Below are positions 8,520 to 17,726 of a stretch of DNA of 64,000 nt, piece after piece; the first letter of the stretch is position 1; the number at the start of each line of letters is the position of its first letter. The notes below the pieces were generated by a model. It was given only the letters and a program-made list of their open reading frames with translations. It was not told where the DNA came from and ran no database searches. Location: positions 62,001-126,000 of the forward strand of contig UQWL01000006.1 of the NCBI GenBank assembly GCA_900544715.1. Reading direction: 5' to 3'. The DNA comes from an uncultured Oscillospiraceae bacterium. GTDB taxonomy: Bacteria; Bacillota; Clostridia; Oscillospirales; Acutalibacteraceae. The translations under genes and the position numbers were made by a program.

Positions 8520-9205
8520 TACCGCTCCCCCGTTTCTTTCAGGCTGTGCGGCCCCCGCAGAGCTGCAACCAGCTCCCGCCCCGTGCGGATTGGCTGCGGA
8601 AAAATCACGCCGCCGCGGGCGAGATCTTCCCGCTCGTGAAAATCCGATCCAGAGGTTTCCAGCATGCCGAACTTTTGCGCCCAAGCCCTGGCGATCTCAT
8701 TGCGCGAATCGTGGCGCGGGTTGCCGTTATAGGTTTCAATCCCATCGAGATGCCTTGGATCAACGATCTTTAACCCGTTGCGGAACGGGTGCGCCTGCAC
8801 AAAGAGAATCCCCTCCTTTTGCGCAAGCTTGTGGAAAGAAGCGGGGTCCATCTCCATCAACCCGCGGTGGCGGTAGAGAAAATCCTCTGTCAGGCCAAAG
8901 AGCAGGTAGTCATTGTCGCTGCCGCGAAAACGCAGCTCCGCGCCCAGCAGCACGGTGAAATGCTCCTCCTCAAACGCCTTGCAGCGGCGGTAACCCGTGA
9001 GGAAGTGATCCATTTTCCGCTTCCACGAGGCGTGCTTCATGAGTGCAAAGGTGCTGCTGTTGATGTGGTCTGTCACCACCACGCCCGCATACCCCGCCTG
9101 TTGATACAGCGGCATCGCCTTCTCCGCAGGCATGCGCGCGCAGGTGCTCACACCCGCCGTATGCAGGTGCGTTTCAAACAGAAAGCCTTGTTCGGACGGT
9201 ATCAT
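8519..9205 (-). CDS. PHP-domain metal-dependent phosphoesterase
   Basis: 228 residues. The PHP metal ligands are present in order: HLHT near the N-terminus, TDHINSS, GAELRF, QAHPFRNG and GSDFHE. The family hydrolyses phosphoesters with a cluster of up to three metals; which ester is cleaved here is unknown. RBS AGGAGATG precedes the ATG. It lies 22 bp after a membrane protein gene and overlaps the following small protein gene by one base, forming an operon with DUF188, the 478-residue protein, this gene, the small protein and GNAT. Confidence 0.88.
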   Translation of the reverse strand: MIPSEQGFLFETHLHTAGVSTCARMPAEKAMPLYQQAGYAGVVVTDHINSSTFALMKHASWKRKMDHFLTGYRRCKAFEEEHFTVLLGAELRFRGSDNDYLLFGLTEDFLYRHRGLMEMDPASFHKLAQKEGILFVQAHPFRNGLKIVDPRHLDGIETYNGNPRHDSRNEIARAWAQKFGMLETSGSDFHEREDLARGGVIFPQPIRTGRELVAALRGPHSLKETGER

Positions 9206-9227
9206 TCTAACTGCATCTCCTATCTGT

Positions 9228-10664
9228 TCATTGGTCCGTTTTGGTGCGGCGCTGCCTGCCGAGCGGATACCGGCTGATATGGAATAAAACGATCAGCGCC
9301 ACCAGCGCGCCAGCCAAAGCGGCCGCCAACACGAAACAACCCCAAAAGCGCAGCTGTGTCAACAGCAGCCAGCGGGGTGCGCGGCCCATAAGCTTCCCCA
9401 CAAACAGAGCGCAGGCCACCAGTGCATAAAGCAGCAGCGTGGCCCCGCCGCCCGCCAGAGCCCCCAGCCCGGCGGCGGAGAGGGCTGCTTTCACAGGCAC
9501 CACCTTTCTCCCCACGGGAAGCGCTTTTCCATCAAAGGCCCGCTCAGCCTCCTGTAAAAGCTGCTGCCCCTGCGCCAGCGTGGAAAACGCGCCGAGGATC
9601 GCGCAATGTCCCTTGGAGGTTGCCCATTCGCAATCAAAGGCATTAGATTGCTCAAAGGGAACCGGCCCCGCCGCCTCATCCTCCAGAGCGGCTGTGCCGC
9701 CGATCAGATGCAGCATTACGACCGGCTCTGCCTGCTCCAGATCGAGCGACCAGGCGAAGGAGAGGTATTCTCCCCTTTCCCCCCTCTGCCCTCTGCGGCG
9801 GCGATAGTGTGGGAATGTGCCCGTAAAACCTGCCTCTCGGAGCGATGCATCCAGGTTTTGCAGGCAGGCCTGTGTCCCCTCGGGCTCCCGGCGCGGCGGA
9901 AAGGCCTCGTTCGCCTCTAAAAAAGCGTCGAACAGGCGGTGGTAGAAACGATGCAGCTCCCGGCTGGCCGGATCCTCCAGGATGCGAAACAGCTCTGACT
10001 GCGCCTTACGCAGGCGGCTTTCATCCCCTATTTCGTCGGCCTCATGGAACGCTTCGATCGCCGCCTTTAAAGGGCCACTGTTTTCAATTTGTGCACAGGC
10101 GCGGATTTCGCGGATGCGGCTCTCCTCCTCCAATCCATTCTCCCCATACAGGGCCGCGAGTGTATCCGCATATTCAGGCGGCGCGTTCATCACGGTAAAC
10201 CACGCGCCATCCAGCAGCGCCCGCTCCTGCGGCGTAAGTCCGCTATCATCCAACGCGTAAGCCTTTGTCAGCAGCTGCAGAGAAAACATCGCGGTCTGTT
10301 CGCGCAGAAGGGAGGCCGCCGGAATGCCCGCATGCTCCGTATAGCGCAAAAGCTGCTCCGTGGCCTCGATGTGCGCGCAGGTGAAAACAAGTGTTTGCGC
10401 CTTTTTATCTTCCTCGCCAAAGAGCGAATAGGTGAGGCTCGCCTCATAGGCTGCTCCAACCGGCCTGTAGCTGAAGCGGTGCAGCATCAACGCACCCTGC
10501 GGCAGGCTCTCCCCTTCGTGGAAGGCGCATCCGGTGAGCCGAACGGTAACCTTGCCCCAGGCATAGAGCTCTGCATAAAGCAGAAAGCCCTCCCCTATGC
10601 GCTCAATGGCAGCGGGGCACTCCGGCTTTCCCATATCCGCAAGAAAGTCAAGCGGGGTCCTCAT
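9228..10664 (-). CDS. Uncharacterised protein with two C-terminal membrane segments
   Basis: 478 residues from the ATG at 10664, chosen because AGGAGG lies eight bases upstream; an upstream start at 10721 has no RBS. It overlaps the end of the DUF188 gene by 17 bp. The first 400 residues are soluble and mixed alpha/beta, with an Arg-rich stretch (HYRRRRGQRGERGE, about 320). The C-terminus has two hydrophobic segments (about 400-430 and 445-470) and a basic tail, so the large domain probably faces the cytoplasm. I do not recognise the family. Confidence 0.7.
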   Translation of the reverse strand: MRTPLDFLADMGKPECPAAIERIGEGFLLYAELYAWGKVTVRLTGCAFHEGESLPQGALMLHRFSYRPVGAAYEASLTYSLFGEEDKKAQTLVFTCAHIEATEQLLRYTEHAGIPAASLLREQTAMFSLQLLTKAYALDDSGLTPQERALLDGAWFTVMNAPPEYADTLAALYGENGLEEESRIREIRACAQIENSGPLKAAIEAFHEADEIGDESRLRKAQSELFRILEDPASRELHRFYHRLFDAFLEANEAFPPRREPEGTQACLQNLDASLREAGFTGTFPHYRRRRGQRGERGEYLSFAWSLDLEQAEPVVMLHLIGGTAALEDEAAGPVPFEQSNAFDCEWATSKGHCAILGAFSTLAQGQQLLQEAERAFDGKALPVGRKVVPVKAALSAAGLGALAGGGATLLLYALVACALFVGKLMGRAPRWLLLTQLRFWGCFVLAAALAGALVALIVLFHISRYPLGRQRRTKTDQ

Positions 10665-11118
10665 CTGAGCCTTCCTCCTTTTTCTGCTGCTCTTCCAAAA
10701 GCTGTGTGAACGCCTTCTCAAAGGCGGAATCCTGCTCCGGTGTGCGCTTGGCAGGCCCTTTCAGCCGCCCTCCCGCACGCCGGATTTTTTTGGCGGTATG
10801 CCGTGCAAGCAAAAGCGCGTCAATATTTTCCGCCGTGTAGCGCTTGCCATCCTGATGGATGGGGAGCGCGCCGCGCGCAAGGCACATAGCGGCCAGGCCG
10901 TAATCCTGGGTGATCACCGCGTCCCCCGGGTGCAAGAGGTTTACCAATGCAAAATCGGCGCTGTCCGCACCCTTGGATACCGTTATGGTTTGCGCGCCTT
11001 CCCGGGTGAATTCGTGCGCGGTATCACATAATAACAGCACCGGGATGCCGAAGCGCTTGGCAACCCGGATGGCGCAGCCCACAACGGGGCAGCCGTCGGC
11101 ATCGATGAATACACGCAA
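10648..11118 (-). CDS. DUF188 / YaiI-YqxD family protein
   Basis: 156 residues, TTG start. The N-terminus MRVFIDADGCPV and the internal VSKGADSADFALVNL and VITQDYGLAAMCL segments are diagnostic for the DUF188 family, which has a PIN/NYN-like nuclease fold. A biochemical role is not established for the family. The C-terminus is a Lys/Glu-rich tail. It is the first gene of a five-gene minus-strand unit with its own promoter. Confidence 0.92.
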   Translation of the reverse strand: MRVFIDADGCPVVGCAIRVAKRFGIPVLLLCDTAHEFTREGAQTITVSKGADSADFALVNLLHPGDAVITQDYGLAAMCLARGALPIHQDGKRYTAENIDALLLARHTAKKIRRAGGRLKGPAKRTPEQDSAFEKAFTQLLEEQQKKEEGSDEDPA

Positions 11119-11175
11119 GGGAAATCCGCCTTTCTATCCGATATAAAATGAAAGAAGGAAATAAAAGCTGCTTTT

Positions 11176-11204
11176 ACTATAGCGGATTTTGACGCCTGAT
11201 TCAA
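11176..11204 (-). promoter_or_regulatory. Promoter of the DUF188 operon
   Basis: TTGAAT (11199-11204), 17 bp, TATAGT (11176-11181) on the minus strand, in the divergent region upstream of the DUF188 gene. Confidence 0.6.
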
Positions 11205-11283
11205 TTGGGAAAAGGATAATTTGCGGTCGGATGCGGAATCCTATTTTGTAAGAAAAGCCCTGCGGGGAAAGGAGAGAAGCAAT

Positions 11284-11718
11284 TTGCAGCCATCTCGAAA
11301 GCTGGCCGCCGTTTGGCAGGCTCGATTGGGAGTCCTATTTTTCCTGCTCTTTTTCCCTTTGTGGCTGTTGGTGAGGCGGTATCCAGCCGCGGGAGCGCTT
11401 TCCATCACCGTGCTGACGGGCGTTTGCCTGATGATCTGGGCCCTGATTCCCCATTATTGCAAAAGGCTGCACTATCAGTTGGGGGAAGAGGGGATCACCG
11501 TTACCCGCGGCTTATTTTTTGCACGGATGATTCACCTGCCCCGGCCGCAATCCCTTTATACATGTATTTATCGGACGCCATTTTATCGATTGGCCGGGCT
11601 ATACGGGGTTGCGCTTTGGGGCGCAGGGATGCATACGCTGCTCCCAGGAATGACGCAGGAGCAGGCCCAGGCGGTTTTATCTCTCCTGGCACGAGCAGAA
11701 CAGGGGGGCGGCACATGA
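11284..11718 (+). CDS. PH-domain membrane protein, YdbS-like
   Basis: 144 residues from a TTG at 11284 preceded by AAGGAGAG; the frame stays open upstream without a good RBS. Two membrane segments (about 15-55) are followed by the bacterial PH domain region (YQLGEEGITVTRGLFFARMIHLPR). The family commonly occurs as a YdbS-YdbT pair, as here; the next gene begins inside this one's stop codon (ATGA). The molecular role of the pair is poorly defined. Confidence 0.82.
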   Translation: MQPSRKLAAVWQARLGVLFFLLFFPLWLLVRRYPAAGALSITVLTGVCLMIWALIPHYCKRLHYQLGEEGITVTRGLFFARMIHLPRPQSLYTCIYRTPFYRLAGLYGVALWGAGMHTLLPGMTQEQAQAVLSLLARAEQGGGT

Positions 11719-13136
11719 TGAAACGGATGCACCCCGCCTATGTGCTGACGCAGTTGCCGCGCTTTTTTTGGCTGCTGGTCCTTCCGCTAATGCGCAGGCT
11801 GATAGAATGGAAAAATATAGGTCTCGCCGGGAAACTGCCGCTTTTGATTGCCGTTTTTCTGATTTTTGCAGCAGCCTTTCTCCGCTGGCAAACGCAGCGT
11901 TGGGCCATTCGGGGCAACGCTCTGCTGCTCTCAAACGGGCTGTTTTTCCGCAGGCAGTTTCGCATTCCATTTCCCCTCATTGCGGCAGTGCGCGAGAGCC
12001 GGGGCCCACTGCTGCGCCTTTTCGGCGCACAGCGGATTCAAATCGAAACGGCAGCGTCGCGAAAAGCGGCGCAAAGCATGACACTGTATCTGGGGAAACA
12101 TGAGGCAGAAGCACTCTTAACAGCCTACGCGGGAGAGGGTTCCTTCCAGCCGGTATCCCGCATGCGCGTACGGGATACCCTGCTGGCAGCTTTGAGCACC
12201 TCTAATTTTGCGCTCGGCCTCTTTGCCGCCGCACCCGTTCTGCGTGGGGCGGGGAATCTGTTTGGCACGCTTGTGCAGGAGCGGCTTTGGGGCGTGCTGA
12301 CATCCGCACAGCGCCTGGCCGCCGCATATGTGCCCCCGATGCTAACCGCCATCGCGCTGCTTGCGTTGTTGGGTTGGGCGCTGCATGTGCTCAAGCTCCT
12401 GGAGCAATATCACCGCTTTACGCTGCTTCAGAACAGCACATCCCTGGCCACGCGAAGCGGCCTGATTGTAAAAAGGCGGCTTTTGATGCGCCATGCCAGG
12501 CTCAGTGCATTTACCATACGGCAAACGCCGCCGCTTTTGTTCATCCGCCGGGTTCAGGTAGGTGTGCTGTATGCGGGCCGTACTGGCGGGCGTGGAGAGA
12601 AAACCCTTTTGATGCCGGTCTACCCTTCCGGCAGGGCAAAAAATCTGATCCGTTCGCTGCAAAGCTCCTGCCCGGAGATCACAGTGCACATCCCGCCCAA
12701 AGAGGGGTGGCGGGCATATCTGCCGGCCTTCGCTCAAGTGTGTGTGCTAACGGGCGTAGGCGTTTTCGTGATCTTTTTCACCAGCGCGCCTTTGCGCACG
12801 GTTTTCTGGGCAGGCGCCGTTCTTTTACCCATCCTGATTTTGTTTTACTTCCCGGCGCGGCGGAGGGAAATACGGGAGGGTATTTCTTCCGGCCTTCAGG
12901 CCGTCCGCACGGTCAAAGGCTTTTCCGAATGGTCAGTTTTCTTTTTGCCGGGCGCGCGGCGGGGTGTGCTGGCCCGGCAATCGCCCGGGCAGGCAAAGCG
13001 CCGGATTTGCACTGCGCGGGTGTGCTTTTGCACAACACGGGGGGAACGGTTTTCACTGCATCACCTACCGCTCGATTCATATAAAAACGAACTGGACGAG
13101 CACCATGTAAAGGATCGTGCCGGCCCCGATGCTTAA
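11715..13136 (+). CDS. PH-domain membrane protein, YdbT-like
   Basis: 473 residues starting ATGATG, overlapping the YdbS-like stop by four bases. Three bacterial PH repeats alternate with membrane segment pairs; diagnostic spots are LLLSNGLFFRRQFRIPF, TRSGLIVKRRLLMRHARL and, at the end, RRGVLARQSPGQAKRR...HHLPLD. The last 60 bp overlap the tail of the convergent azlD gene. Residues after HHLPLD look like read-through of a weakly constrained tail. Membrane protein of unclear function. Confidence 0.82.
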   Translation: MMKRMHPAYVLTQLPRFFWLLVLPLMRRLIEWKNIGLAGKLPLLIAVFLIFAAAFLRWQTQRWAIRGNALLLSNGLFFRRQFRIPFPLIAAVRESRGPLLRLFGAQRIQIETAASRKAAQSMTLYLGKHEAEALLTAYAGEGSFQPVSRMRVRDTLLAALSTSNFALGLFAAAPVLRGAGNLFGTLVQERLWGVLTSAQRLAAAYVPPMLTAIALLALLGWALHVLKLLEQYHRFTLLQNSTSLATRSGLIVKRRLLMRHARLSAFTIRQTPPLLFIRRVQVGVLYAGRTGGRGEKTLLMPVYPSGRAKNLIRSLQSSCPEITVHIPPKEGWRAYLPAFAQVCVLTGVGVFVIFFTSAPLRTVFWAGAVLLPILILFYFPARRREIREGISSGLQAVRTVKGFSEWSVFFLPGARRGVLARQSPGQAKRRICTARVCFCTTRGERFSLHHLPLDSYKNELDEHHVKDRAGPDA

Positions 13137-13412
13137 AAGCGTATTCTTCTTCCAGAGGTGAAGGCCCGCCACGCAGGCCAGTGCGATCACTTCCGGCGCG
13201 CCGAAAGGCGCTGTGGTGAAGGATACATTGCGCAGGCAATAGACGATTAGCATGCCCATCACCGCATAGGGCAGCACTGTTCCAAGATAACGGATAAATT
13301 TTGGCGTTTTGCTGCTGTTCGGGAACAGCAGGAACGGAAGAAAGCGCGTGAGCATGGTGCCCAGCGTAACGGCGAGGATCGTGATAAGCGTTTGAACCGG
13401 GGTCAGGGTCAT
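13077..13412 (-). CDS. azlD: AzlD family branched-chain amino acid export subunit
   Basis: 111 residues with four hydrophobic segments and the AzlD landmark MLTRFLPFLLFP near the N-terminus. It works with AzlC, which lies upstream on the same strand; AzlCD exports branched-chain amino acids and analogues. Here the two are separated by 118 bp rather than overlapping. The gap holds a small TTTGGC/GCCAAA hairpin and two copies of ATCTTTGGCA. The RBS AAAGGA is rather far (12 bp) from the ATG. Confidence 0.9.
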   Translation of the reverse strand: MTLTPVQTLITILAVTLGTMLTRFLPFLLFPNSSKTPKFIRYLGTVLPYAVMGMLIVYCLRNVSFTTAPFGAPEVIALACVAGLHLWKKNTLLSIGAGTILYMVLVQFVFI

Positions 13413-13530
13413 GCCGGTAACCAGTCCTTTCTTGCACTATGCCAAAGATCCAGGCGGTTTTGGCGTTGCCAAAGATTTAAATAAAATTGACTCCTGAAAA
13501 ACGCAAAAAGCCGTCTGTAAAAGTTCTCTT

Positions 13531-14244
13531 TCAAACCCGCTCCCCCCTTTGCCCCATCGGCTTTTTCAGCAGGGCAAACAGCAGCAGGATCAGGCCCATT
13601 GCAGGCGGCAGAAAACGATCGGGGCCAAAGAGCAGCAGGCAGAAGGCCGAGCCCGCCACGCCGATCAGGGCTGGCAGGTGGTTGCTTTGCTCACGCCATT
13701 GATTGATGAAAATAACCATAAACAGGGCGGTCATCACAAAATCGATGCCCGCGGTGTTGAAGGTGAAGAGAGCGCCAAGCAGCGCACCGAGTGCCGTTCC
13801 GAGCACCCAATAGCTCTGGTTGAGCAGCGTGATGAAGAAATAAAACCAGTTCCGGTCAATCCCCTCCGGGGTTTTTGCAGAGCACACGATGGAGAACGTT
13901 TCATCGCACAGGCCAAAGATGAGATACCATTTCTTCCACCCTGTTTTTTCATATTGTTCCAGCATGGATACCCCATAAAATAAATGCCGCGCATTGACCA
14001 TCAATGTCAGAAAAAACACAGCGAACGGGTTAAACGCGGAGGTAAGCAGATTGATGGCGACGAACTGCATCGAGCCCGCAAAGGTGACAGCGCTCATAAG
14101 GATGCTCCAATAAAAGGCGAAGCCCTTGCTATTCATCAAAATCCCATAGGCGGCGCCCAAAAACAGAAAGCCTGTCAACACAGGAATAGTATGGGGAAAG
14201 GCCGCTCTGAGAGCGGCCCTGCGTGGATGTGTGTTTGCTTGCAT
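13531..14244 (-). CDS. azlC: AzlC family branched-chain amino acid export subunit
   Basis: 237 residues. The start is the ATG at 14244 because GGAGG stands eight bases before it; this GGAGG is itself within a longer frame from 14259. Hydrophobic throughout, with the AzlC signature AGSMQFVAINLL and NARHLFYGVS. It is the major subunit of the AzlCD exporter. It starts 30 bp after the rmuC stop, so it may be read from the rmuC promoter. Confidence 0.92.
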   Translation of the reverse strand: MQANTHPRRAALRAAFPHTIPVLTGFLFLGAAYGILMNSKGFAFYWSILMSAVTFAGSMQFVAINLLTSAFNPFAVFFLTLMVNARHLFYGVSMLEQYEKTGWKKWYLIFGLCDETFSIVCSAKTPEGIDRNWFYFFITLLNQSYWVLGTALGALLGALFTFNTAGIDFVMTALFMVIFINQWREQSNHLPALIGVAGSAFCLLLFGPDRFLPPAMGLILLLFALLKKPMGQRGERV

Positions 14245-14274
14245 GAACGAGGCCTCCATAGAAAAAATCGATCG

Positions 14275-15681
14275 TTATTCAGCGGACGCTTTCTGCTGGA
14301 TCTCCTCCGGGGAATCGATTTGCAGCAAACGGTCGGCCAACCCCGCGTCAAGGCTCTCCACGTTGCGCAGCTTATTCTGAATCAGGCGGCTGCGGTTTTG
14401 CGCATCCCCGATGGTGCGCCCAGCCTCATCGATCTTTTTGCGTGCTTTTTCAAGCAGGTCGCTGAATTTTCCATATTGCGCCTTGGCGGCGGCGAGCAGC
14501 TCGCGCACCTCCTTCGCCTTTTCGTTGACAGTGACCGCCTTAAAGCCGATAGAAAGAGAGTTGAGCAGCGCCGTGATCGTTGTCGGCCCGGCAATCAACA
14601 CGTTATATTGGCTCTGAATCTGCTCAGAGAGGCCGCTGCGGGAGGAGGTGACCTCCGCATACAGACCCTCCGTTGCCAGGTACAAAATGGCAAACGGAGT
14701 GGTGCGCGGCTCGTTGATATATTTGCGAACGGCCTTGGCCTCATCGCGCACGCGGGCTTCCAGCGCCTTGCGCGCCGCCTCAACCCCATCCCGGTCGGCC
14801 CGCCCGGCCGCGTCGCACAGCCGCGCGTAATCCTCCATCGGAAATTTGGAGTCGATCGGCAGGAAGGTATCCGCGCCGTTTTCGTCGCTTGCGGGGAGCC
14901 GCACGGCAAACTCCACCCGCTCGGCGGAATTTGGCCGCGGCGCCCAGTTGCGCTCATAGCGCTGCGGGATCGTTTCATCCAGAATGCTCTCCAGCTGGAC
15001 TTCGGCCCAGGTACCGCGCGCCTTCACATTGGTCAGCACACGGTTGAGCGCCGTGACATTGTCCGTCACCCCGGTGGAAAGCTCTTTCATTTCACCCAGG
15101 GATTTATACACATTTTCCAACTGGTCGGATACGGTTTTAAAGGAGCTGTCAAGCCTGGTGGAGAGCGTGCTCGTCAGCTTTTCATCCACAGTCGCCCGCA
15201 TTTGGTCAAGCTTTTTCTCATTGCTTTCCTGCATGCGTGTGATCGCGCTTTCAATCAAGCGGCTCTGCTTTTCATTCTGCTCCGTGTTTTGCGTGCGGAT
15301 CTGGTCGAGGGAGAGGCGCAGCGCCTCTGTGAGCTGCTTCTGATGCTCGTAGTTCGCCTTCGTCATCTCGCCGAGCTGCCCCGCCATCTCCCGCAGGCTC
15401 TTGCCGGTTTCCTCCCGCAATGCCTGCTGGTATTGCAGGGTGTCGCGCCGGCTGCGGCCAAATTCATCCGCCGTCTGGCGTGCAAGCTGTTCCAGCTGCT
15501 TGCCAAAAGCGGCAAGCTGAGCCGCGCTTTCCCTCCCAAAAGCCTGCTGCTGGGCTGTAAGTGCTTCCATCTGTCGGCGCTGGGCATCCTGCGCCTGCTT
15601 TTCCCTCCCGCCGCGTAACAAGAAAAGAATCAACACTGCGGCGCTCACAATCAGCCCCGCCGCCGCTAAAAACAATTCCAT
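14275..15681 (-). CDS. rmuC: DNA recombination protein RmuC
   Basis: 468 residues. One N-terminal membrane segment (2-22) is followed by a long coiled coil (about 30-190) and the conserved RmuC domain with GTWAEVQLESILDE, LPIDSKFPMEDY and RTTPFAILYLATEGLY. The family limits inversions between short repeats and has a restriction-nuclease-like core. Its promoter is probably the TATAAT near 15716-15721 with a weak TTCCAA 17 bp upstream. Confidence 0.95.
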   Translation of the reverse strand: MELFLAAAGLIVSAAVLILFLLRGGREKQAQDAQRRQMEALTAQQQAFGRESAAQLAAFGKQLEQLARQTADEFGRSRRDTLQYQQALREETGKSLREMAGQLGEMTKANYEHQKQLTEALRLSLDQIRTQNTEQNEKQSRLIESAITRMQESNEKKLDQMRATVDEKLTSTLSTRLDSSFKTVSDQLENVYKSLGEMKELSTGVTDNVTALNRVLTNVKARGTWAEVQLESILDETIPQRYERNWAPRPNSAERVEFAVRLPASDENGADTFLPIDSKFPMEDYARLCDAAGRADRDGVEAARKALEARVRDEAKAVRKYINEPRTTPFAILYLATEGLYAEVTSSRSGLSEQIQSQYNVLIAGPTTITALLNSLSIGFKAVTVNEKAKEVRELLAAAKAQYGKFSDLLEKARKKIDEAGRTIGDAQNRSRLIQNKLRNVESLDAGLADRLLQIDSPEEIQQKASAE

Positions 15682-15823
15682 ATGGAGTTCCCCACTTTGC
15701 TACAAATTCTAATTTATTATAACAGAAAGCGCTGCGCTTTGGAATGCGCGATCGCCCAAAGTTTCGGCGAGAAGCTGAGGAGAATCTTTCGCAGAGGCAA
15801 AACCAATGATTTTTAAATGCAGC

Positions 15824-15852
15824 TTGCATAATTTATAGTTATTTGTTATAAT
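15824..15852 (+). promoter_or_regulatory. Promoter of serine hydrolase gene
   Basis: TTGCAT (15824-15829), 17 bp, TATAAT (15847-15852); about 88 bp upstream of the start codon. Confidence 0.75.
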
Positions 15853-15939
15853 GAAAAAGAGGTAATTTTTGGGCTGTTGTCGCCCGCTTTTGATTGGAGG
15901 AGCACATTCTAAAAATTTAATAGAGAGAGGACAGTTACG

Positions 15940-17544
15940 ATGAGAGTTCTAGAGAGAGAGTATCTGCCAAGAAGCGCGTCGCCAGAGGAGGCAGGCGTTT
16001 CTTCTGTTGCTGTGGCAGCGTTTATGGAAGATATGAAGAAGAGCGGCATCGAAAACCACTCGTTCCTGATACTTCGCCATGGCAAGGTTGCGGCGGAGTG
16101 TTTTTTTGCCCCTTTTACAAGGGATACACCGCATGCGATGTATTCCGTCAGCAAGAGCTTCACCTCCACGGCGATCGGCTTCGCTGTGGAAGAGGGCCTA
16201 TTATCGCTGGATGCAAAGGTAATCGATTTTTTCCCGGAATACCACCCCGCCAAGCCGGACGAAAAGCTCGAAAAGATGACCGTGCGCCATCTGCTGACGA
16301 TGACGAGCGGCAAAAACCCCTCCCTACTGCTGGATAAAACGAAAGACCGTTGGGTAAAGGATTTTTTCGACTCCCCATGGATTTCCGAGCCGGGGAAGAT
16401 GTTCCTCTACGTGAGTGAAAACATTTATATGCTCTGCGCGATCCTCGTGCGCGTTACCGGCATCTCCGTAACGGAATTTTTAACGCCGCGGCTCTATGAA
16501 CCATTGGGGATCCCCGTGCCCTATTGGGAAACGGACCACCATGGCGTGGAGGTCGGCGGCTGGGGTTTGATGCTCCCGGCGGAGGATTTTGCAAAATTTA
16601 CGCTCTGCTATGCGCAAAACGGCGTTTATGAGGGCAGGCAGGTGATCCCTGCCTGGTGGGTGCAGGAGGCGACCTCGGTCCATTCTGATAATTCCGCCAA
16701 CCGGGATCTTGATGCCAGCGCAGGCTACGGCTATTGCTTCTGGCAGTGCGGCGGCGCTGAGAATACATACCGGGCGGACGGAATGTTCTCCCAGTTCGGC
16801 ATCGTCTTCAAGGATTACGATGCGCAGCTGGTCATCAACTGCGCCGAAGTCAGCGAGCAAAAAACACGGGATTGCATCTGGCGGCATTTCCCCGGTGTGT
16901 TTCTCAAGGAAGGGGAAGTACCGCACGCACCCGCTGTGGACTTGAAGGCAATGTGTGCAGAGGCGGCGCTGCCAGTGCAGCAGGCATCCTTCCACAGTGA
17001 GATGGAACAGCGCATCGAAGGCAAAACGATCCGCATGCGCAAAAAGATACTCATCAATCTCATCGGGTTCCCGACAAGCGTGCTCCCCTTCGCCGCAACC
17101 TATATGACGAAGGACAGGGCTGGCAATATCGATCGCATCCGCCTGCATTTTGAGGAAAATGAGTGCACAATGGCATGGACAGAGGGCGATGAAGAAAACA
17201 CCGTTGTGTGCGGCATGGATGGGCATTACCGCTATGGGCAGATCCGTCTCGGGCAGATTGACTACACCGTTTGCTGCTCCGCCGCCTGGAAAGACGAGCA
17301 GACGCTGGATGTTTGGATTCGCCCGCTGCAAACCATTGCGGTGCGCAAGCTTCACTTTGTATTTAAGGGAAACCGTGTGCGCATGACACCCCGCACGACT
17401 CCCCCCCTGAAGGATATGGCGTACAACATCGCTGAGGGGATCGATGATTTGGTAAAAAACCCGGCGCTCAGCAACTTGCTCAAGAAAGCCATGCACCAGG
17501 CTTGGCGGATCGCCGAGCCGGTGTATAAGGGCAGGCTGGTATAA
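15940..17544 (+). CDS. Beta-lactamase-fold serine hydrolase
   Basis: 534 residues, no signal peptide, so probably cytoplasmic. The N-terminal 330 residues carry the class C beta-lactamase/DD-peptidase SxxK motif (MYSVSKSFTS, Ser near 71), the second motif FLYVSENIYML in place of the usual YxN, and a C-terminal GYGYCFWQ strand. About 200 further residues form a second, mostly beta domain (MTKDRAGNIDRI...), as in other clostridial members. RBS AGAGAGG. Likely an esterase or peptidase; the substrate is unknown and beta-lactam resistance should not be assumed. Confidence 0.85.
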   Translation: MRVLEREYLPRSASPEEAGVSSVAVAAFMEDMKKSGIENHSFLILRHGKVAAECFFAPFTRDTPHAMYSVSKSFTSTAIGFAVEEGLLSLDAKVIDFFPEYHPAKPDEKLEKMTVRHLLTMTSGKNPSLLLDKTKDRWVKDFFDSPWISEPGKMFLYVSENIYMLCAILVRVTGISVTEFLTPRLYEPLGIPVPYWETDHHGVEVGGWGLMLPAEDFAKFTLCYAQNGVYEGRQVIPAWWVQEATSVHSDNSANRDLDASAGYGYCFWQCGGAENTYRADGMFSQFGIVFKDYDAQLVINCAEVSEQKTRDCIWRHFPGVFLKEGEVPHAPAVDLKAMCAEAALPVQQASFHSEMEQRIEGKTIRMRKKILINLIGFPTSVLPFAATYMTKDRAGNIDRIRLHFEENECTMAWTEGDEENTVVCGMDGHYRYGQIRLGQIDYTVCCSAAWKDEQTLDVWIRPLQTIAVRKLHFVFKGNRVRMTPRTTPPLKDMAYNIAEGIDDLVKNPALSNLLKKAMHQAWRIAEPVYKGRLV

Positions 17545-17606
17545 TGCCCTGCTGCAAACGCAGCGGTCTGCGGCAAGCGCGGCATAAAAGCAGCCGATTA
17601 TGACAA

Positions 17607-17645
17607 TAAAAAAGGGGAGCGAACGCAAGCGCATTCTGCTCCCCC
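17607..17645. terminator. Hairpin after serine hydrolase
   Basis: GGGGAGC/GCTCCCC stem with a long loop, six A on the left, and CCTTTCTG on the right. Weak terminator for the plus strand; the better T-run faces the minus strand. Confidence 0.4.
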
Positions 17646-17726
17646 TGATCCTTTCTGTATCGAAAAGCTCCTGTTCCTTTCGGAGCGGCGAAGATCATGC
17701 GGCAATAAATTGCGGAGGTGCTTTGA

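Noticed and set aside
15940..17544. Calling the serine hydrolase a resistance beta-lactamase
   Set aside because: No signal peptide, an atypical second motif and an extra C-terminal domain point to a general serine hydrolase.
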